Shown here piece after piece: positions 41,431 to 50,229 of a stretch of 64,000 nt of DNA. A model generated the notes under the pieces. It searched no databases, had not been told where the DNA came from, and saw only the letters and a program-made list of their open reading frames with translations. Position 1 is the stretch's first letter, and the number at the start of each line of letters is the position of its first letter. A program made the position numbers and the translations under genes. Origin of the DNA: Azorinus chamasolen (lineage: Eukaryota > Mollusca > Bivalvia > Cardiida > Solecurtidae); NCBI GenBank assembly GCA_963576725.1, contig OY755241.1:3952562-4016561 (forward strand), written 5' to 3'.

Positions 41431-41621
41431 TAGATGACGAGAGATTCGAACCTTCCCAGCCCGAAGACAACACTCTGCCCAAACTGAGGCGCAACCGAAC
41501 GACCTTCACCCAGGACCAGCTAGATGTGCTGGAGCGGGAATTCGAGAGGAGCCACTACCCTGGGGTCAACACCCGAGAAGACCTAGCCACAAAGACGAAC
41601 CTATCTGAGGCTCGAGTCCAG
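41431..41621 (+). CDS. eyg: Pax eyegone-type, coding exon 4 (homeodomain helices 1-2)
   Basis: Carries a short acidic linker ([15 protein letters not shown]) and the first 46 residues of a paired-class homeodomain: [18 protein letters not shown], then [18 protein letters not shown] and NLSEARVQ. The HYPGVNTRE form fits eyegone rather than Pax6 (THYPDVFARE). The acceptor is ATATTTTTTCAG (to 41430). The split codon G+TA matches the phase of exon 3. It ends in phase 0 at the classical paired-class homeobox intron site after VQ. The donor GTACAG (41622) is followed at once by a pogo-like terminus (CAGTAATACCTTTCTACAGC from 41625). Confidence 0.95.
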
Positions 41622-41624
41622 GTA

Positions 41625-41665
41625 CAGTAATACCTTTCTACAGCGATCACTGTTTGGTCTTCATT
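41625..41665. mobile_element. TA-type MITE end overlapping the splice donor
   Basis: CAGTAATACCTTTCTACAGC resembles the TA-3 terminus CAGTAAAACCTCTCTATAAC and starts three bases into the intron. No partner end was found. Confidence 0.45.
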
Positions 41666-41849
41666 GAAAATGCAGGAGCCCTACAGGAATCACATTTTCT
41701 GTCTGTCCGTCCGTCAACACTTTTGATATGACACGATAACTCAAATAGTACTTCACATATTGGTTTCATATTAAGGGCATATACGACGCCTATAGTTTTT
41801 GGGTTGAATCAGATCACTATGTCTAGCGTTATCTGTCCTTGATTACAGG
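41666..41849 (-). repeat. Interspersed repeat X
   Basis: The same sequence occurs inverted at 47918-48355 and 48356-48605 (GATGAATCAAGGGCAGATAAC, GACAGACAGACA, GGAGCCCTACAGGAATCAC on the matching strand). Class unknown; no terminal repeats seen. Confidence 0.8.
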
Positions 41850-42333
41850 GCCCTCTCTGACTGGGTCAGTTTTCCAGTTCGACCTGGGGTTGGACCCTCT
41901 CTGACTGGGTCAGTTTTCCAGTTCGACCTGGGGTTGGACCCTCTCTGACTGGGTCAGTTTTCCAGTTCGACCTGGGGTTGGACCCTCTCTGACTGAGTCA
42001 GTTTTCCAGTTCGACCTGGGGTTGGACCCTCTCTGACTGGGTCAGTTTTCCAGTTCGACCTGGGGTTGGTTCCTCTCTGACTGAGTCAGTTTTCCAGTTC
42101 GACCTGGGGTTGGACCCTCTCTGACTGAGTCAGTTTTCCAGTTCGACCTGGGGTTGGACCCTCTCTGACTGGGTCAGTTTTCCAGTTCGACCTGGGGTTG
42201 GACCCTCTCTGACTGAGTCAGTTTTCCAGTTCGACCTGGGGTTGGACCCTCTCTGACTGAGTCAGTTTTCCAGTTCGACCTGGGGTTGGATCCTCTCTGA
42301 CTGGGTCAGTTTTCCAGTTCGACCTGGGGTTGG
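41850..42333. repeat. 44-bp tandem array, 11 copies
   Basis: Units read CCCTCTCTGACTGGGTCAG then TTTTCCAGTTCGACCTGGGG with 1-2 changes per copy; 484 bp is exactly 11 x 44. It grew from the CCCTCTCTGACTGAG edge of repeat X, which is also present once at about 47881. Confidence 0.97.
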
Positions 42334-42359
42334 AATAGAAAGAGATGGGAGAAGTGCGG

Positions 42360-42452
42360 GGGATATATCTCACACAAGTAATGATAGGCAACATACAACT
42401 TGGGGATATAGATCTATCTCACACAAGTAATGATAGGCAACATACACTTTGC
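42360..42452 (+). repeat. Short direct repeat
   Basis: TCTCACACAAGTAATGATAG plus GCAACATAC occurs twice, about 48 bp apart. Confidence 0.8.
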
Positions 42453-42537
42453 TCCTCGCGAACACTAACACTCGTCCTACTTCCTAAAAACTCTTTTGGT
42501 GCCACATAGTTTACGTTGGCAAACGCTGTCGTCCACT

Positions 42538-42786
42538 TTAACCCTTTCCCCCATAAAGACGCCTTTCTACACCTTTGCAAACAGAGTAGACCCTGATCAA
42601 ACGGCTCCTATTGGAACCGTCTGATCAGGGTCTGCATTGTTTGTTTATGATATGATATAGATATGATTCTATAGTTTATGTCTAGGCCAAACCTTTTTGT
42701 GTCCATGTGCAAATATAACGATTAATCTAATTAATATTCATGATGTCATTATTTCTTGCATGAATATTCATGGATGAAAGGGTTAA
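42538..42786 (+). mobile_element. TTAA-2 MITE, full length
   Basis: TTAACCCTTTCCCCCATAAA to ATTCATGGATGAAAGGGTTAA, 249 bp. The hairpin stem is CCCTGATCAAACGG / CCGTCTGATCAGGG. Good reference copy. Confidence 0.9.
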
Positions 42787-42830
42787 GTTTTGGTGTGGAC
42801 TTCCTTCAATTTTTATTTCAAAAACGTAAA

Positions 42831-42970
42831 TGGATCCTGATGAGACGCCGAGTTACTATGTCAGCTTCGATGAAGCTAACATAAGATTGATTCTACAGGA
42901 GTCGTCTGATCTGGGTCTACGCTGTTTGCAAATGCGTAAAAGGCGTATCTTTGGAGTTAAGGATAAATGT
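42831..42970. mobile_element. TTAA-4 and TTAA-2 half-hairpins
   Basis: TGGATCCTGATGAGACGCCG (half of TTAA-4), then ACAGGAGTCGTCTGATCTGG and GTCTACGCTGTTTGCAAATG (half of TTAA-2). Confidence 0.55.
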
Positions 42971-43008
42971 TTCTAAAACTTATTTTAAGTAATCTATTAT
43001 TTGATTAG

Positions 43009-43186
43009 CACTTTCCTCCATAAATACACCTTTCTACGCCTCCTATAGGAGCAAATGCTCTATTTATCACAATGGTTTCAAAACTACAAAATGCTAAAAT
43101 TGTCATTTTCTCTAGTTAATGCTCCTTTTCAGTAGATTTATTCAAAGTGGTTGGATCTAAAAATAGCCTATGAGGGAATGAGTTAA
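43009..43186 (+). mobile_element. Chimeric MITE: TTAA-2 left end, TTAA-3 right half
   Basis: CTTTCCTCCATAAATACACC and TTTCTACGCC run straight into TCCTATAGGAGC, then the TTAA-3 right arm AAATGCTCTATTTATCACAA and its full tail to GAATGAGTTAA. The left hairpin arm is absent and the junction is at the apex. Confidence 0.85.
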
Positions 43187-43315
43187 CTCTTATCCCGCTA
43201 TCGGCGATCTGACTCGCCTTTGCAAACAGAGTAGAAGTAGATCAGAAGCCTGATTATCTTAAAACTGCTACATATTTGGGCAGACATTTTTTTTATTTTC
43301 ACAGCGGGGTAATAG
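43183..43315. mobile_element. Small TTAA-flanked element, family uncertain
   Basis: TTAACTCTTATCCCGCTATC start, CAAACAGAGTAGAAGTAGATC arm, end TTTTCACAGCGGGGTAA. Similar AGCGGGG ends occur near 27560 and 28310. Confidence 0.45.
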
Positions 43316-43390
43316 TTCAGATTGTATTGTTTTTCTGGATACATTGTATTGATAGACCTAACATATTGTAATTTTTGTTTCCTATCACAG

Positions 43391-43636
43391 GTTTGGTTCT
43401 CTAACAGACGGGCAAAATGGCGTCGCCAGCAGAGACTGAACTTCCTACAAACCTCCCGATCCATGTTGCTCGGTCTCCCCGTGCTACCCGTACCGGAAAT
43501 GGAGAGTGTAAGGGAGAGCATTCGGATACCATCGCCTGCCATGGCTGTCAATATGTCATCAGCTGCAACCGTGACGTCATCAGTGAGCATAGGTAGTTCG
43601 AGGTCGGCTTTTGACAAAGTAGAGAAATTTCATTGA
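43391..43636 (+). CDS. eyg: Pax eyegone-type, coding exon 5 (homeodomain helix 3, stop)
   Basis: Begins in phase 0 after the acceptor CCTATCACAG with the recognition helix VWFSNRRAKWRRQQRLN. Ser at homeodomain position 50 (WFSNRR) marks the Pax/paired class and sets the DNA-binding preference. About 60 residues rich in Ser, Val and Met follow, ending EKFH and TGA (43634-43636). With the other four exons this gives 1011 coding bases, 336 aa, with all phases consistent. An internal GTAGTTCG (from 43592) could be an alternative donor, so a longer isoform is possible. Fly eyegone has a longer C-terminus (recalled). Confidence 0.92.
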   Translation, partial: VWFSNRRAKWRRQQRLNFLQTSRSMLLGLPVLPVPEMESVRESIRIPSPAMAVNMSSAATVTSSVSIGSSRSAFDKVEKFH

Positions 43637-43765
43637 AATTAGATGTGCTTTGGGTCAGTGCAATCTGAAAACTGGTGCAAAATGTGCTATACTAACAATT
43701 GACTGCAATGTACCAAGTAAACGCCTCACTTGCAGAAATCATGGTTTTATGGTGGCATATGAATA

Positions 43766-43968
43766 CAGTGAAACCTTCTAAACCGGACGTTAAATTTGGT
43801 ATAAATATCGGTCTTGGAGACAGGTGGCAACTTCATGCAGGGTGAACGTCATGCAGAAAGCTCCTCTAGGAGCTTTCTGCATGACATTCACCCTGCATGA
43901 AGCAGCCACCTGCCTAAAAATATCTAAATTCTTTTCAACTAGAATTCCGGTTTAGAGGGGTTTTACTG
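43766..43968. mobile_element. TA-1 MITE, full length
   Basis: CAGTGAAACCTTCTAAACC to AGAGGGGTTTTACTG with TA on both sides; hairpin apex GCTCCTCTAGGAGC. It lies 130 bp after the stop codon. Confidence 0.93.
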
Positions 43969-43977
43969 TATAGGAAT

Positions 43978-44098
43978 TTAGGCCATTGCGGATACTGTAG
44001 AAACCATTCCATAAGCAAACAGAGCAGACACTGGTCTGATTGACATATATCTGACTACCGTTTCTCTCATGGTCTGCTGAATCTGCTGATTTGTTTTT
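43978..44098 (-). mobile_element. TTAA-2 MITE relic
   Basis: CATAAGCAAACAGAGCAGAC and CTGGTCTGATTGAC; hairpin right arm absent. Confidence 0.45.
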
Positions 44099-44099
44099 C

Positions 44100-44298
44100 C
44101 GATTCTTAAGCGGAAATTGAAAAAGAGGTCTAATTATGGGTCTATGTGATAGGTGGTAATTAAATGCAGGTCAAAGGTAATGCAGAAAGCTCCAATAGAA
44201 GTTTTCTGCATTACTTTTGCCCTGCATTAAGCAACCATCTGCTTTTTTAAGATTCCTATTTTCAATAAATGAATGGCCTCTTAAGACAGGTTATACTG
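44100..44298. mobile_element. TA-2 MITE
   Basis: Hairpin GGTCAAAGGTAATGCAGAAA with complement; ends GACAGGTTATACTG before TA. Left end eroded. Confidence 0.75.
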
Positions 44299-44371
44299 TA
44301 AATCTGATCCTACAGTTTCTTTTATGGCCAGCTCAGACTCCGATCTGCCGAACTAGTTTGTTCCGATTCGT

Positions 44372-44606
44372 TTAACCCTTCCCTGTTCTATCTTTATTCC
44401 AAATTTCAATATTATATTATTATACCTGCACAATAGTTATAATGAAATATGGAAGGTGGAACAGTATAGCCATTTAAGAAACTAAAGAAACAGAACTATC
44501 AAATTCCATTAGAAAACAGAGCAGACCCAGATCAGACGGCTCCTATAGAAGCCGTCTGATCTGGGTCTACTCTGTTTGCAAATGCCTGAAAACACGTTTA
44601 TATGAG
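44372..44606 (-). mobile_element. TTAA-1 MITE
   Basis: TTAACCCTTCCCTGTTCTAT start. The hairpin here pairs without the usual mismatch (CCCAGATCAG / CTGATCTGGG). Right end CGTTTATATGAGCGAAA. Confidence 0.82.
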
Positions 44607-44614
44607 CGAAACTA

Positions 44615-44700
44615 CCGACAGAGTGTCAAATAGCTTGGAACATGATGAGACGCCGAGTTACGCTGAGTTACTCGACGTCTCATCTGGATCCAAGATGTTA
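44615..44700 (-). mobile_element. TTAA-4 hairpin with partial apex duplication
   Basis: GATGAGACGCCGAGTTACG then CTGAGTTACTCGACGTCTC; the apex GAGTTAC is repeated. Confidence 0.55.
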
Positions 44701-44841
44701 GGTCGAGATTTAGTACGAAAAGGGTTGAAGTCTACTTGTATAAATTATGTTTTATTGTTAACTGTTATACCGTTCATTGCCCTCTGTGTGTTGAGGTTAT
44801 TAACGCAGGTAGTGTTTTTGTAACAACATGCATAATTCATG

Positions 44842-45182
44842 TGTAGTAGAATTCTCCTGAAGAGTCCGACTAATTGATAATTACCAGTACCTTTAAAATA
44901 GGTGGTTATTTAATGAAGGTCAAAAGTATTGCTGGAAGGTCACCCTGCATTAAGCCTTTCGCTGCCAATGTAGCATCTGTGATTACCTATGCAAACAGTT
45001 TGGATCCAGATGAGACGCCGAGTTACTCGGCGTCTCATCAGGCTTCAACCTGTTTGTTACTATGTTTTTGAAACAAAAATGAAGAAAATCGAAAGAATGA
45101 AAATTTGTAGCAGACGACAAAGTTAGCAGGTGACAGAGTTTGGCAGCGAAAGGATTAAGATAGCACTAGAGAGGTTTTACTG
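44842..45182. mobile_element. TA-2-like MITE split by a TTAA-4 insertion
   Basis: GTAGTAGAATTCTCCTGAAG start, body to CACCCTGCATTAAG, then after the insert ATAGCACTAGAGAGGTTTTACTG. Confidence 0.72.
44950..45158 (+). mobile_element. TTAA-4 MITE (nested)
   Basis: TTAA at 44950-44953 and 45155-45158. GCCTTTCGCTGCCAATG left end and TTTGGCAGCGAAAGGA right end. Landed in the GCATTAAG of a TA-type hairpin. Confidence 0.9.
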
Positions 45183-45184
45183 TA

Positions 45185-45479
45185 CATTTGAACTCAGATA
45201 TCTCGAATTCGGATAACCTGAAGTTAGGTCCTTGCAAATTTTACAATACAGGATTGTTCTAAAATGTATCGCTTCGCATATCTAGAAACACATATGACAG
45301 CTTAATGTAGGTCTAAAGTAATGTTAAAAATTCCTACAGGAACTTCCATCATTACTTTAGACCTGCATTTAGCTTTGAACTTGAGAAATCGTCTAGAGTA
45401 GAAATCATATGACTCGATTTCTGTTATCTCTAAGTGATTTGTATGGTTCCTTGAAGTTCGAAATATTGAAGTTCAGCTG
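45185..45479. mobile_element. TA-4 MITE
   Basis: TTTGAACTCAGATATCTCG start and GAAATATTGAAGTTCAGCTG end. Hairpin GGTCTAAAGTAATG / CATTACTTTAGACCTGC. Confidence 0.75.
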
Positions 45480-45506
45480 TATATCCAGTCTGTACATGTC
45501 CTGACT

Positions 45507-45684
45507 TTAAACCTTCCCTGTTCTATGTTTATTTCAATGTTTAGAAAATAAAGATACAGGTTTTTCAAATTCCATTAACAAACAGCGCAGACCCTGATCA
45601 GGCGGCTCCTATAGGAGCCGCTTGATTTGGGTCTTCTCTGTTTGCGAATGCGTGAAAAGGCGTTTATATGAGAAAAGGGGTTAA
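45507..45684 (-). mobile_element. TTAA-1 MITE, body shortened
   Basis: TTAAACCTTCCCTGTTCTAT to ATGAGAAAAGGGGTTAA. Hairpin with GGCGGCTCCTATAGGAGCCG. Confidence 0.85.
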
Positions 45685-45900
45685 GGCCCAACATGATATG
45701 TCCAGGAGGTCGCTTTGGGGAGGATTTACACTATACATTCTGTATATATGTGTAAATAAATTCGTTATATGCTTGTACAGTTTACAAAATATACCATTTA
45801 CACGTGTTAGTGGTGTAACAACAATCAATTGTCTTCCAAATAAATCTATGCAATGTAATATGAGCTTTTTGTTTTTTATTCCACTCTTGGTAGAAGTAAT

Positions 45901-46044
45901 CTTTATTAGAGTCCCATCACTGTACAGCACCAAACCATTTCCCTGTCTTATGTTTATTCCAAATTTCACCACTTTATTAGAGTCCCATCACTGTACAGCA
46001 CCAAAACATTTCCCTGTCTTATGTTTATTCCAAATTTCACCACC
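45901..46044 (+). repeat. 71-bp tandem duplication
   Basis: The unit with ATTAGAGTCCCATCACTGTAC and TTTCCCTGTCTTATGTTTAT occurs at 45901 and 45972; it overlaps the end of the following TTAA-1 element. Confidence 0.88.
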
Positions 46045-46221
46045 TACTGGATATTCATGGGAAAACTAGCTACACCAGAATAAGGCAGGTGGAATATTGT
46101 ACCCGTTTTTGAAAGTACAAAAGCATATCTTTCAAATGCCATTTATTAGCCAACAGAGCAGATCCTGTGTCTACCCTGTTTGCAAATGTGTGAAAATACG
46201 TTTATATGAAGGAACATGTTA
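45948..46221 (-). mobile_element. TTAA-1 MITE with deleted hairpin
   Basis: GATATTCATGGGAAAACTAG, CAACAGAGCAGATCCTGTG, CTACCCTGTTTGCAAATG, end GAAGGAACATGTTAA. Confidence 0.65.
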
Positions 46222-46562
46222 AATGTATTTATAAGAGTGTGTGTCAGTCTATCCGTCCGTTTAGACAACTTCCGGGAAAATCAGACGCGAGCGAATTTCC
46301 CGCAAAATTCACTTGCGCTTGAATGTATGGCCAAAACAAAATGTAAACATTGATGTGTATTTTATTAGGAACACTTATTTGTAATACATTTTTGTGGTAA
46401 TAGTTTACCATGCTTAGTTTTTTCTTGACAGTAATTTATTAAGCACTTTGGCAAAATCAATTCCCAATGTCTACCTTTTTTTCATTTGCCATCAACCTTT
46501 GCCGTATGCACATTCGTCCATGTTTAATATTAATTTTCTTAATTTTTGTTTCAAAATACGGA
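46222..46562. other. No gene or MITE recognised
   Basis: AT-rich sequence with no exon signals. Confidence 0.35.
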
Positions 46563-46766
46563 CAGTAAAACCTTTCAATAACGGCCAATAAATTGTGTTA
46601 ATTAGTTGGTATATAGAGCAGGTGGCTGCTTAAAGCAAGGTGAAAGTAAAACAGAACGCTCCAATAGAAGCGTTCTGTTCTACTTTCACCTTGCTTTAAA
46701 CAGCCACCTGTATTTAACACAAATTACTTGATGTAATTTAGTGGCCATTATAGAGAGGTTATACTG
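46563..46766. mobile_element. TA-3 MITE
   Basis: CAGTAAAACCTTTCAATAAC to TATAGAGAGGTTATACTG; hairpin AAAACAGAACGCTCC with complement. Its right end is the seed of the array that follows. Confidence 0.92.
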
Positions 46767-47754
46767 TAATTTAGTGGCCGTTGTAGAGAGGTTTTACTGT
46801 AATTTAGATGCTGTTATAGAGACGTTTTACAGTAATTTATAGGCCGTTATAGAGAGGTTTTACTGTAATTTAGAAGCCGTTATAGAGATTTTACTGTAAT
46901 TCAGTGGCCGTTATAGAGAGGTTTTACTGTAATTTAGAAGCCGTTATAGAGAGATTTTACTGTAATTCAGTGGCCGTTATAGAGAGGTTTTACTGTAATT
47001 CAGTGGCCGTTATAGAGAGGTTTTACTGTAATTCAGTGGCCGTTATAGAGAGGTTTTACTGTAATTTAGAAGCCGTTATAGAGAGGTTTTACTGTAATTC
47101 AGTGGCCGTTATAGAGAGGTTTTACTGTAATTCAGTGGCCGTTATAGAGAGATTTTACTGTAATTCAGTGGCCGTTATAGAGAGGTTTTACTGTAATTCA
47201 GTGGCCGTTATAGAGAGGTTTTACTGTAATTCAGTGGCCGTTATAGAGAGGTTTTACTGTAATTCAGTGGCCATTATAGAGAGGTTTTACTGTAATTCAG
47301 TGGTCGTTATAGAGAGATTTTACTGTAATTCAGTGGCCGTTATAGAGAGGTTTAACTGTAATTCAGTGGCCGTTATAGAGAGGTTTTACTGTAATTCAGT
47401 GGCCGTTATAGAGAGGTTTTACTGTAATTTAGTGGCCGTTACAGAGAGGTTTAACTGTAATTTAGTGGCCGTTACAGAGAGGTTTAACTGTAATTTAGTG
47501 GCCGTTATAGAGATATTTTACTGTAATTAAGTGGCCGTTATAGAGAGGTTTTAGTGTAATTTAGAGGCCGTTATAGAGAGGTTTTACTGTAATTAAGTGG
47601 CCGTTATAGAGAGGTTTTACTGTAATTTAGAGGCCGTTATAGAGAGGTTTTACTGTAATTAAGTGGCCGTTATAGAGAGGTTTTACTGTAATTTAGAGGC
47701 CGTTACAGAGAGGTTTAACTGTAATTTAGTGGCCGTTATAGAGAGGTTTTACTG
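46767..47754. repeat. 33-bp tandem array, 30 copies, from a TA-3 end
   Basis: The unit GGCCGTTATAGAGAGG plus TTTTACTGTAATT(C/T)A(G)T is the terminal 33 bp of TA-3. 988 bp equals 30 x 33 minus a 2-bp deletion in one copy (near 46885). Since 33 is a multiple of 3, an 11-aa periodic ORF stays open by accident. Confidence 0.97.
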
Positions 47755-47759
47755 TACTT

Positions 47760-47870
47760 ACAGCATCAAACAAATCAGATTCTCATGAGATGTCGAGTTA
47801 CTCGGAGTTTCATCTGGATCCAAACCGTTTGCATAGGTGATGAAAGATTTGCGATTAGCAGTAAAGCACT
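47760..47870 (-). mobile_element. TTAA-4 MITE, partial
   Basis: Hairpin CAAACAAATCAGATTCTCAT / GTTTCATCTGGATCCAAACC, then ATTTGCGATTAGCAGTAAAG. Confidence 0.6.
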
Positions 47871-47880
47871 AGAAAACTAT

Positions 47881-48605
47881 CTCAGTCAGAGAGGGCCCTG
47901 CAGATGGTCTTTTGTTGAATACATGTATGCCAGTTTTTGATAAATCAAGAGCAGATAACTTACTCTGAGCATGGTGATCCCATTCACCCAAATAACTATA
48001 TTAATAGGCATCTTCCTCACATAATACTTAACATATGCCCTTAACCATTCTCTTGTTGAATTTTAAAATACATTTCTCCTTCTTCACCCATGCCCTGTTG
48101 TATAATTACATATATCTTCACTGTGTACAAGTATTTCGCTGTACAATCACTGCTGTGGAGTGCACTGGCTGCACAATCAACTTGTAAATAGTGCAGACTC
48201 TGATGAGACAGCTCCTGCAGGAGCTGTCTCATCTGGGTCTTCAGTATTTACAGGTAGGTATATTGACGTGAATAGCAAGCGAACGGTTAATATGAAACCA
48301 ATATGTGAAGTACAGTTTGAGTTATCGCGTCACATCAAAAGTGTTGACAAAAGTTGATTGCAGTTTTGATGAATCAAGGGCAGATAACTCTAGACATAGT
48401 GATCTGATTCAACCCAAAAACTTTATGCGTCTTCCTCTGATAATACTAAGCACACGCCCTTAACATGAAACCAATATGTGAAGTACTGTTTGAGTTAACG
48501 CGTCACATCAAATTTGTTGACGGACAGACAGACAGACAAACGGACAGACAGACAGACAGAAAATGTGATTCCTACAGGGCTCCTGCATTTTCGATGTTGT
48601 TATGT
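47881..48605 (+). repeat. Repeat X, tandem pair, first copy split by TTAA-5
   Basis: Two copies (47918-48355 and 48356-48605) share GATAAATCA/GATGAATCAAGG, GATAACT, CATCTTCCTC/CGTCTTCCTC, and CATGAAACCAATATGTGAAG. A GACA microsatellite lies at 48527-48562. Inverted relative to 41666-41849. Confidence 0.85.
48045..48286 (+). mobile_element. TTAA-5 MITE with an adjacent empty site
   Basis: 242-bp body with TTAA at 48041-48044 and 48287-48290. The neighbouring copy of repeat X has GCCCTTAACATGAAACC uninterrupted (48460-48476). Hairpin apex GCTCCTGCAGGAGC. Confidence 0.95.
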
Positions 48606-48639
48606 GTCGTACCGATAAAGGTGCGTACTAAATACATGT

Positions 48640-48790
48640 ACTGAACTCGTCATTTGTCCACTAAACACTATGTTGTGACCACTCCCGAAGAGACGATTCT
48701 AAAGAGTGGTCACAACATAGGGTTTGGTGGGGGAAGTAAAGAAGTTATTCTTGAAAATGTTTTAATTTACACATCTTATCTAGACCTATG
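48640..48790. mobile_element. FB-F foldback element
   Basis: CACTATGTTGTGACCACTCC / GAGTGGTCACAACATAGGG with the loop reduced by deletion. Confidence 0.8.
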
Positions 48791-48949
48791 TTTGTAGTTA
48801 TGGGTCGTACAGAATTGAGAATAGCAATTATGATAAAATACTCGTTTAATGAAAAATAACAGATATGATGGTCTATGCAGTTTCTGTAGGACAAGCAACA
48901 AGAAAAGTCAGCGAAATGAAATCAATGATCAATCTATGGAATATAAAAA

Positions 48950-49640
48950 AATGCATGTAACAGACATTCATAACACTAACATTGATGAAGTATATTTCCT
49001 AACAAATCATAACCCATCTTGATAAAAAAACAAGTATATATCCTCAAAACAGGTTCATATAAATAAAATGTATATCCGAACACACGTTCATTAACTCATA
49101 TTGATAAAGAATATGTGTCCTAAACTCACGTTCATAAACTCATATGATACAATGCGTGTCCTAACCTCGCGGTCAAAAACTAATTTTGATAAAATTTGTG
49201 TTCTAACCTCACGTTCATAAATCTTATAGTGATACAATATGTGTCCAAAACTAACAGTCATTAACTCATATTCATAAAATATGTTTCCTAAACTCAGGAT
49301 CATAAAATCATGTGTCCTAAACTCACGTTCATAAACTCATATTTATAAAATATGGGCCCTAAACTCACATTCATAAAAACTTGTTAAATGTATATCCTCA
49401 CACAACCCTTACCTGGCACTCATATTGTTAATAATGTATGTACTAAACTCACATTCACAAAACTTATGTTGATGAAATATGTGTCCTAAACTCACACTCA
49501 TTAACCTCATACTGATAAAATACATGTCCCAAACTCTCGCTAACAAAACTCATATTGATAAAATGTATATATCCTAAACATTAGTTATAGCAATTGAATT
49601 TATAAAGTGTATATCCTAAAAACAAACATTCAATACATTT
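48950..49640. repeat. Degenerate ~40-45 bp minisatellite
   Basis: Recurring blocks CTAAACTCACGTTCATAAAC and TCATATTGATAAAATATGTG, about 15 imperfect units with varied spacing. Confidence 0.8.
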
Positions 49641-49788
49641 CATTGATCGAATTGTAATGCCGTTACAATCATAAACTTACATGTATAATGGTGATGCTTT
49701 TTTCCTAAGCATGTACACACTAATTATAACCAGTCACACAAACCTACCACTCCTGTGTGTTTGTAACCATTGTACAGTACAGTAGAAC

Positions 49789-50228
49789 CTGGCTTAAGCG
49801 ACCATTCATTCATTGAACACAGCAGTCTAAAAAAGAAGATGGCGGCTTAACTCTTTTGGCGCCAAATTTAAAAGTGTCGTCTGCAATTATAACTTCATAT
49901 TAAATATAATTCTAAACTAAATAATAAAGGTATATTAGTAAAACATTTGTTTTTAAAAACCTCTATGCTTGGGCTAAACTAATACAGAAAACAGTGAAGT
50001 CCCAGGTCAGATGCCGCCTTTTCCAGGCGGCATCTGACCTGGGACTGCACTGTTTTCAGTGGTGCCAACAGGCGACATTGGCGCGAAAGAGTTAATGCAG
50101 GGAAAAAGTAATGCAGAGAGTTCCTATACGAGCTTTCTGCATTACTTTTAACATGCATTAAGCTACCATTTGCCTTACAGACCCATACATTATATGTGTT
50201 GATGCCGCTTAAGACAGGTCCTACTTTA
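49789..50228. mobile_element. TA-2 MITE split by a TTAA-6 insertion
   Basis: CAGTAGAACCTGGCTTAAGC start, hairpin arm to GATGGCGGC, resumed after the insert at TTAATGCAGGGAAAAAG, end GACAGGTCCTACTTT. Confidence 0.85.
49851..50091. mobile_element. TTAA-6 MITE (GGCGCCAA ends), nested
   Basis: CTCTTTTGGCGCCAAA / TTGGCGCGAAAGAG with TTAA on both sides. Hairpin 49989-50057 (GAAAACAGTGAAGTCCCAGG with complement). It landed in the TTAA of the TA-2 hairpin arm. Confidence 0.92.
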
Positions 50229-50229
50229 T

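Noticed and set aside
41690..41849. Repeat X as a tRNA-derived SINE
   Set aside because: No A or B box pair and no target duplication could be identified.
45668..46069. 133-aa ORF on the + strand
   Set aside because: It runs through a 71-bp tandem duplication and a TTAA-1 MITE; no domain seen.
46904..47530. 208-aa ORF with 11-residue repeats
   Set aside because: It is a translation of the 33-bp MITE-derived array, open only because 33 is divisible by three.
46767..47754. CRISPR-like regular array
   Set aside because: The units are contiguous with no spacers, and the genome is eukaryotic; it is a satellite.
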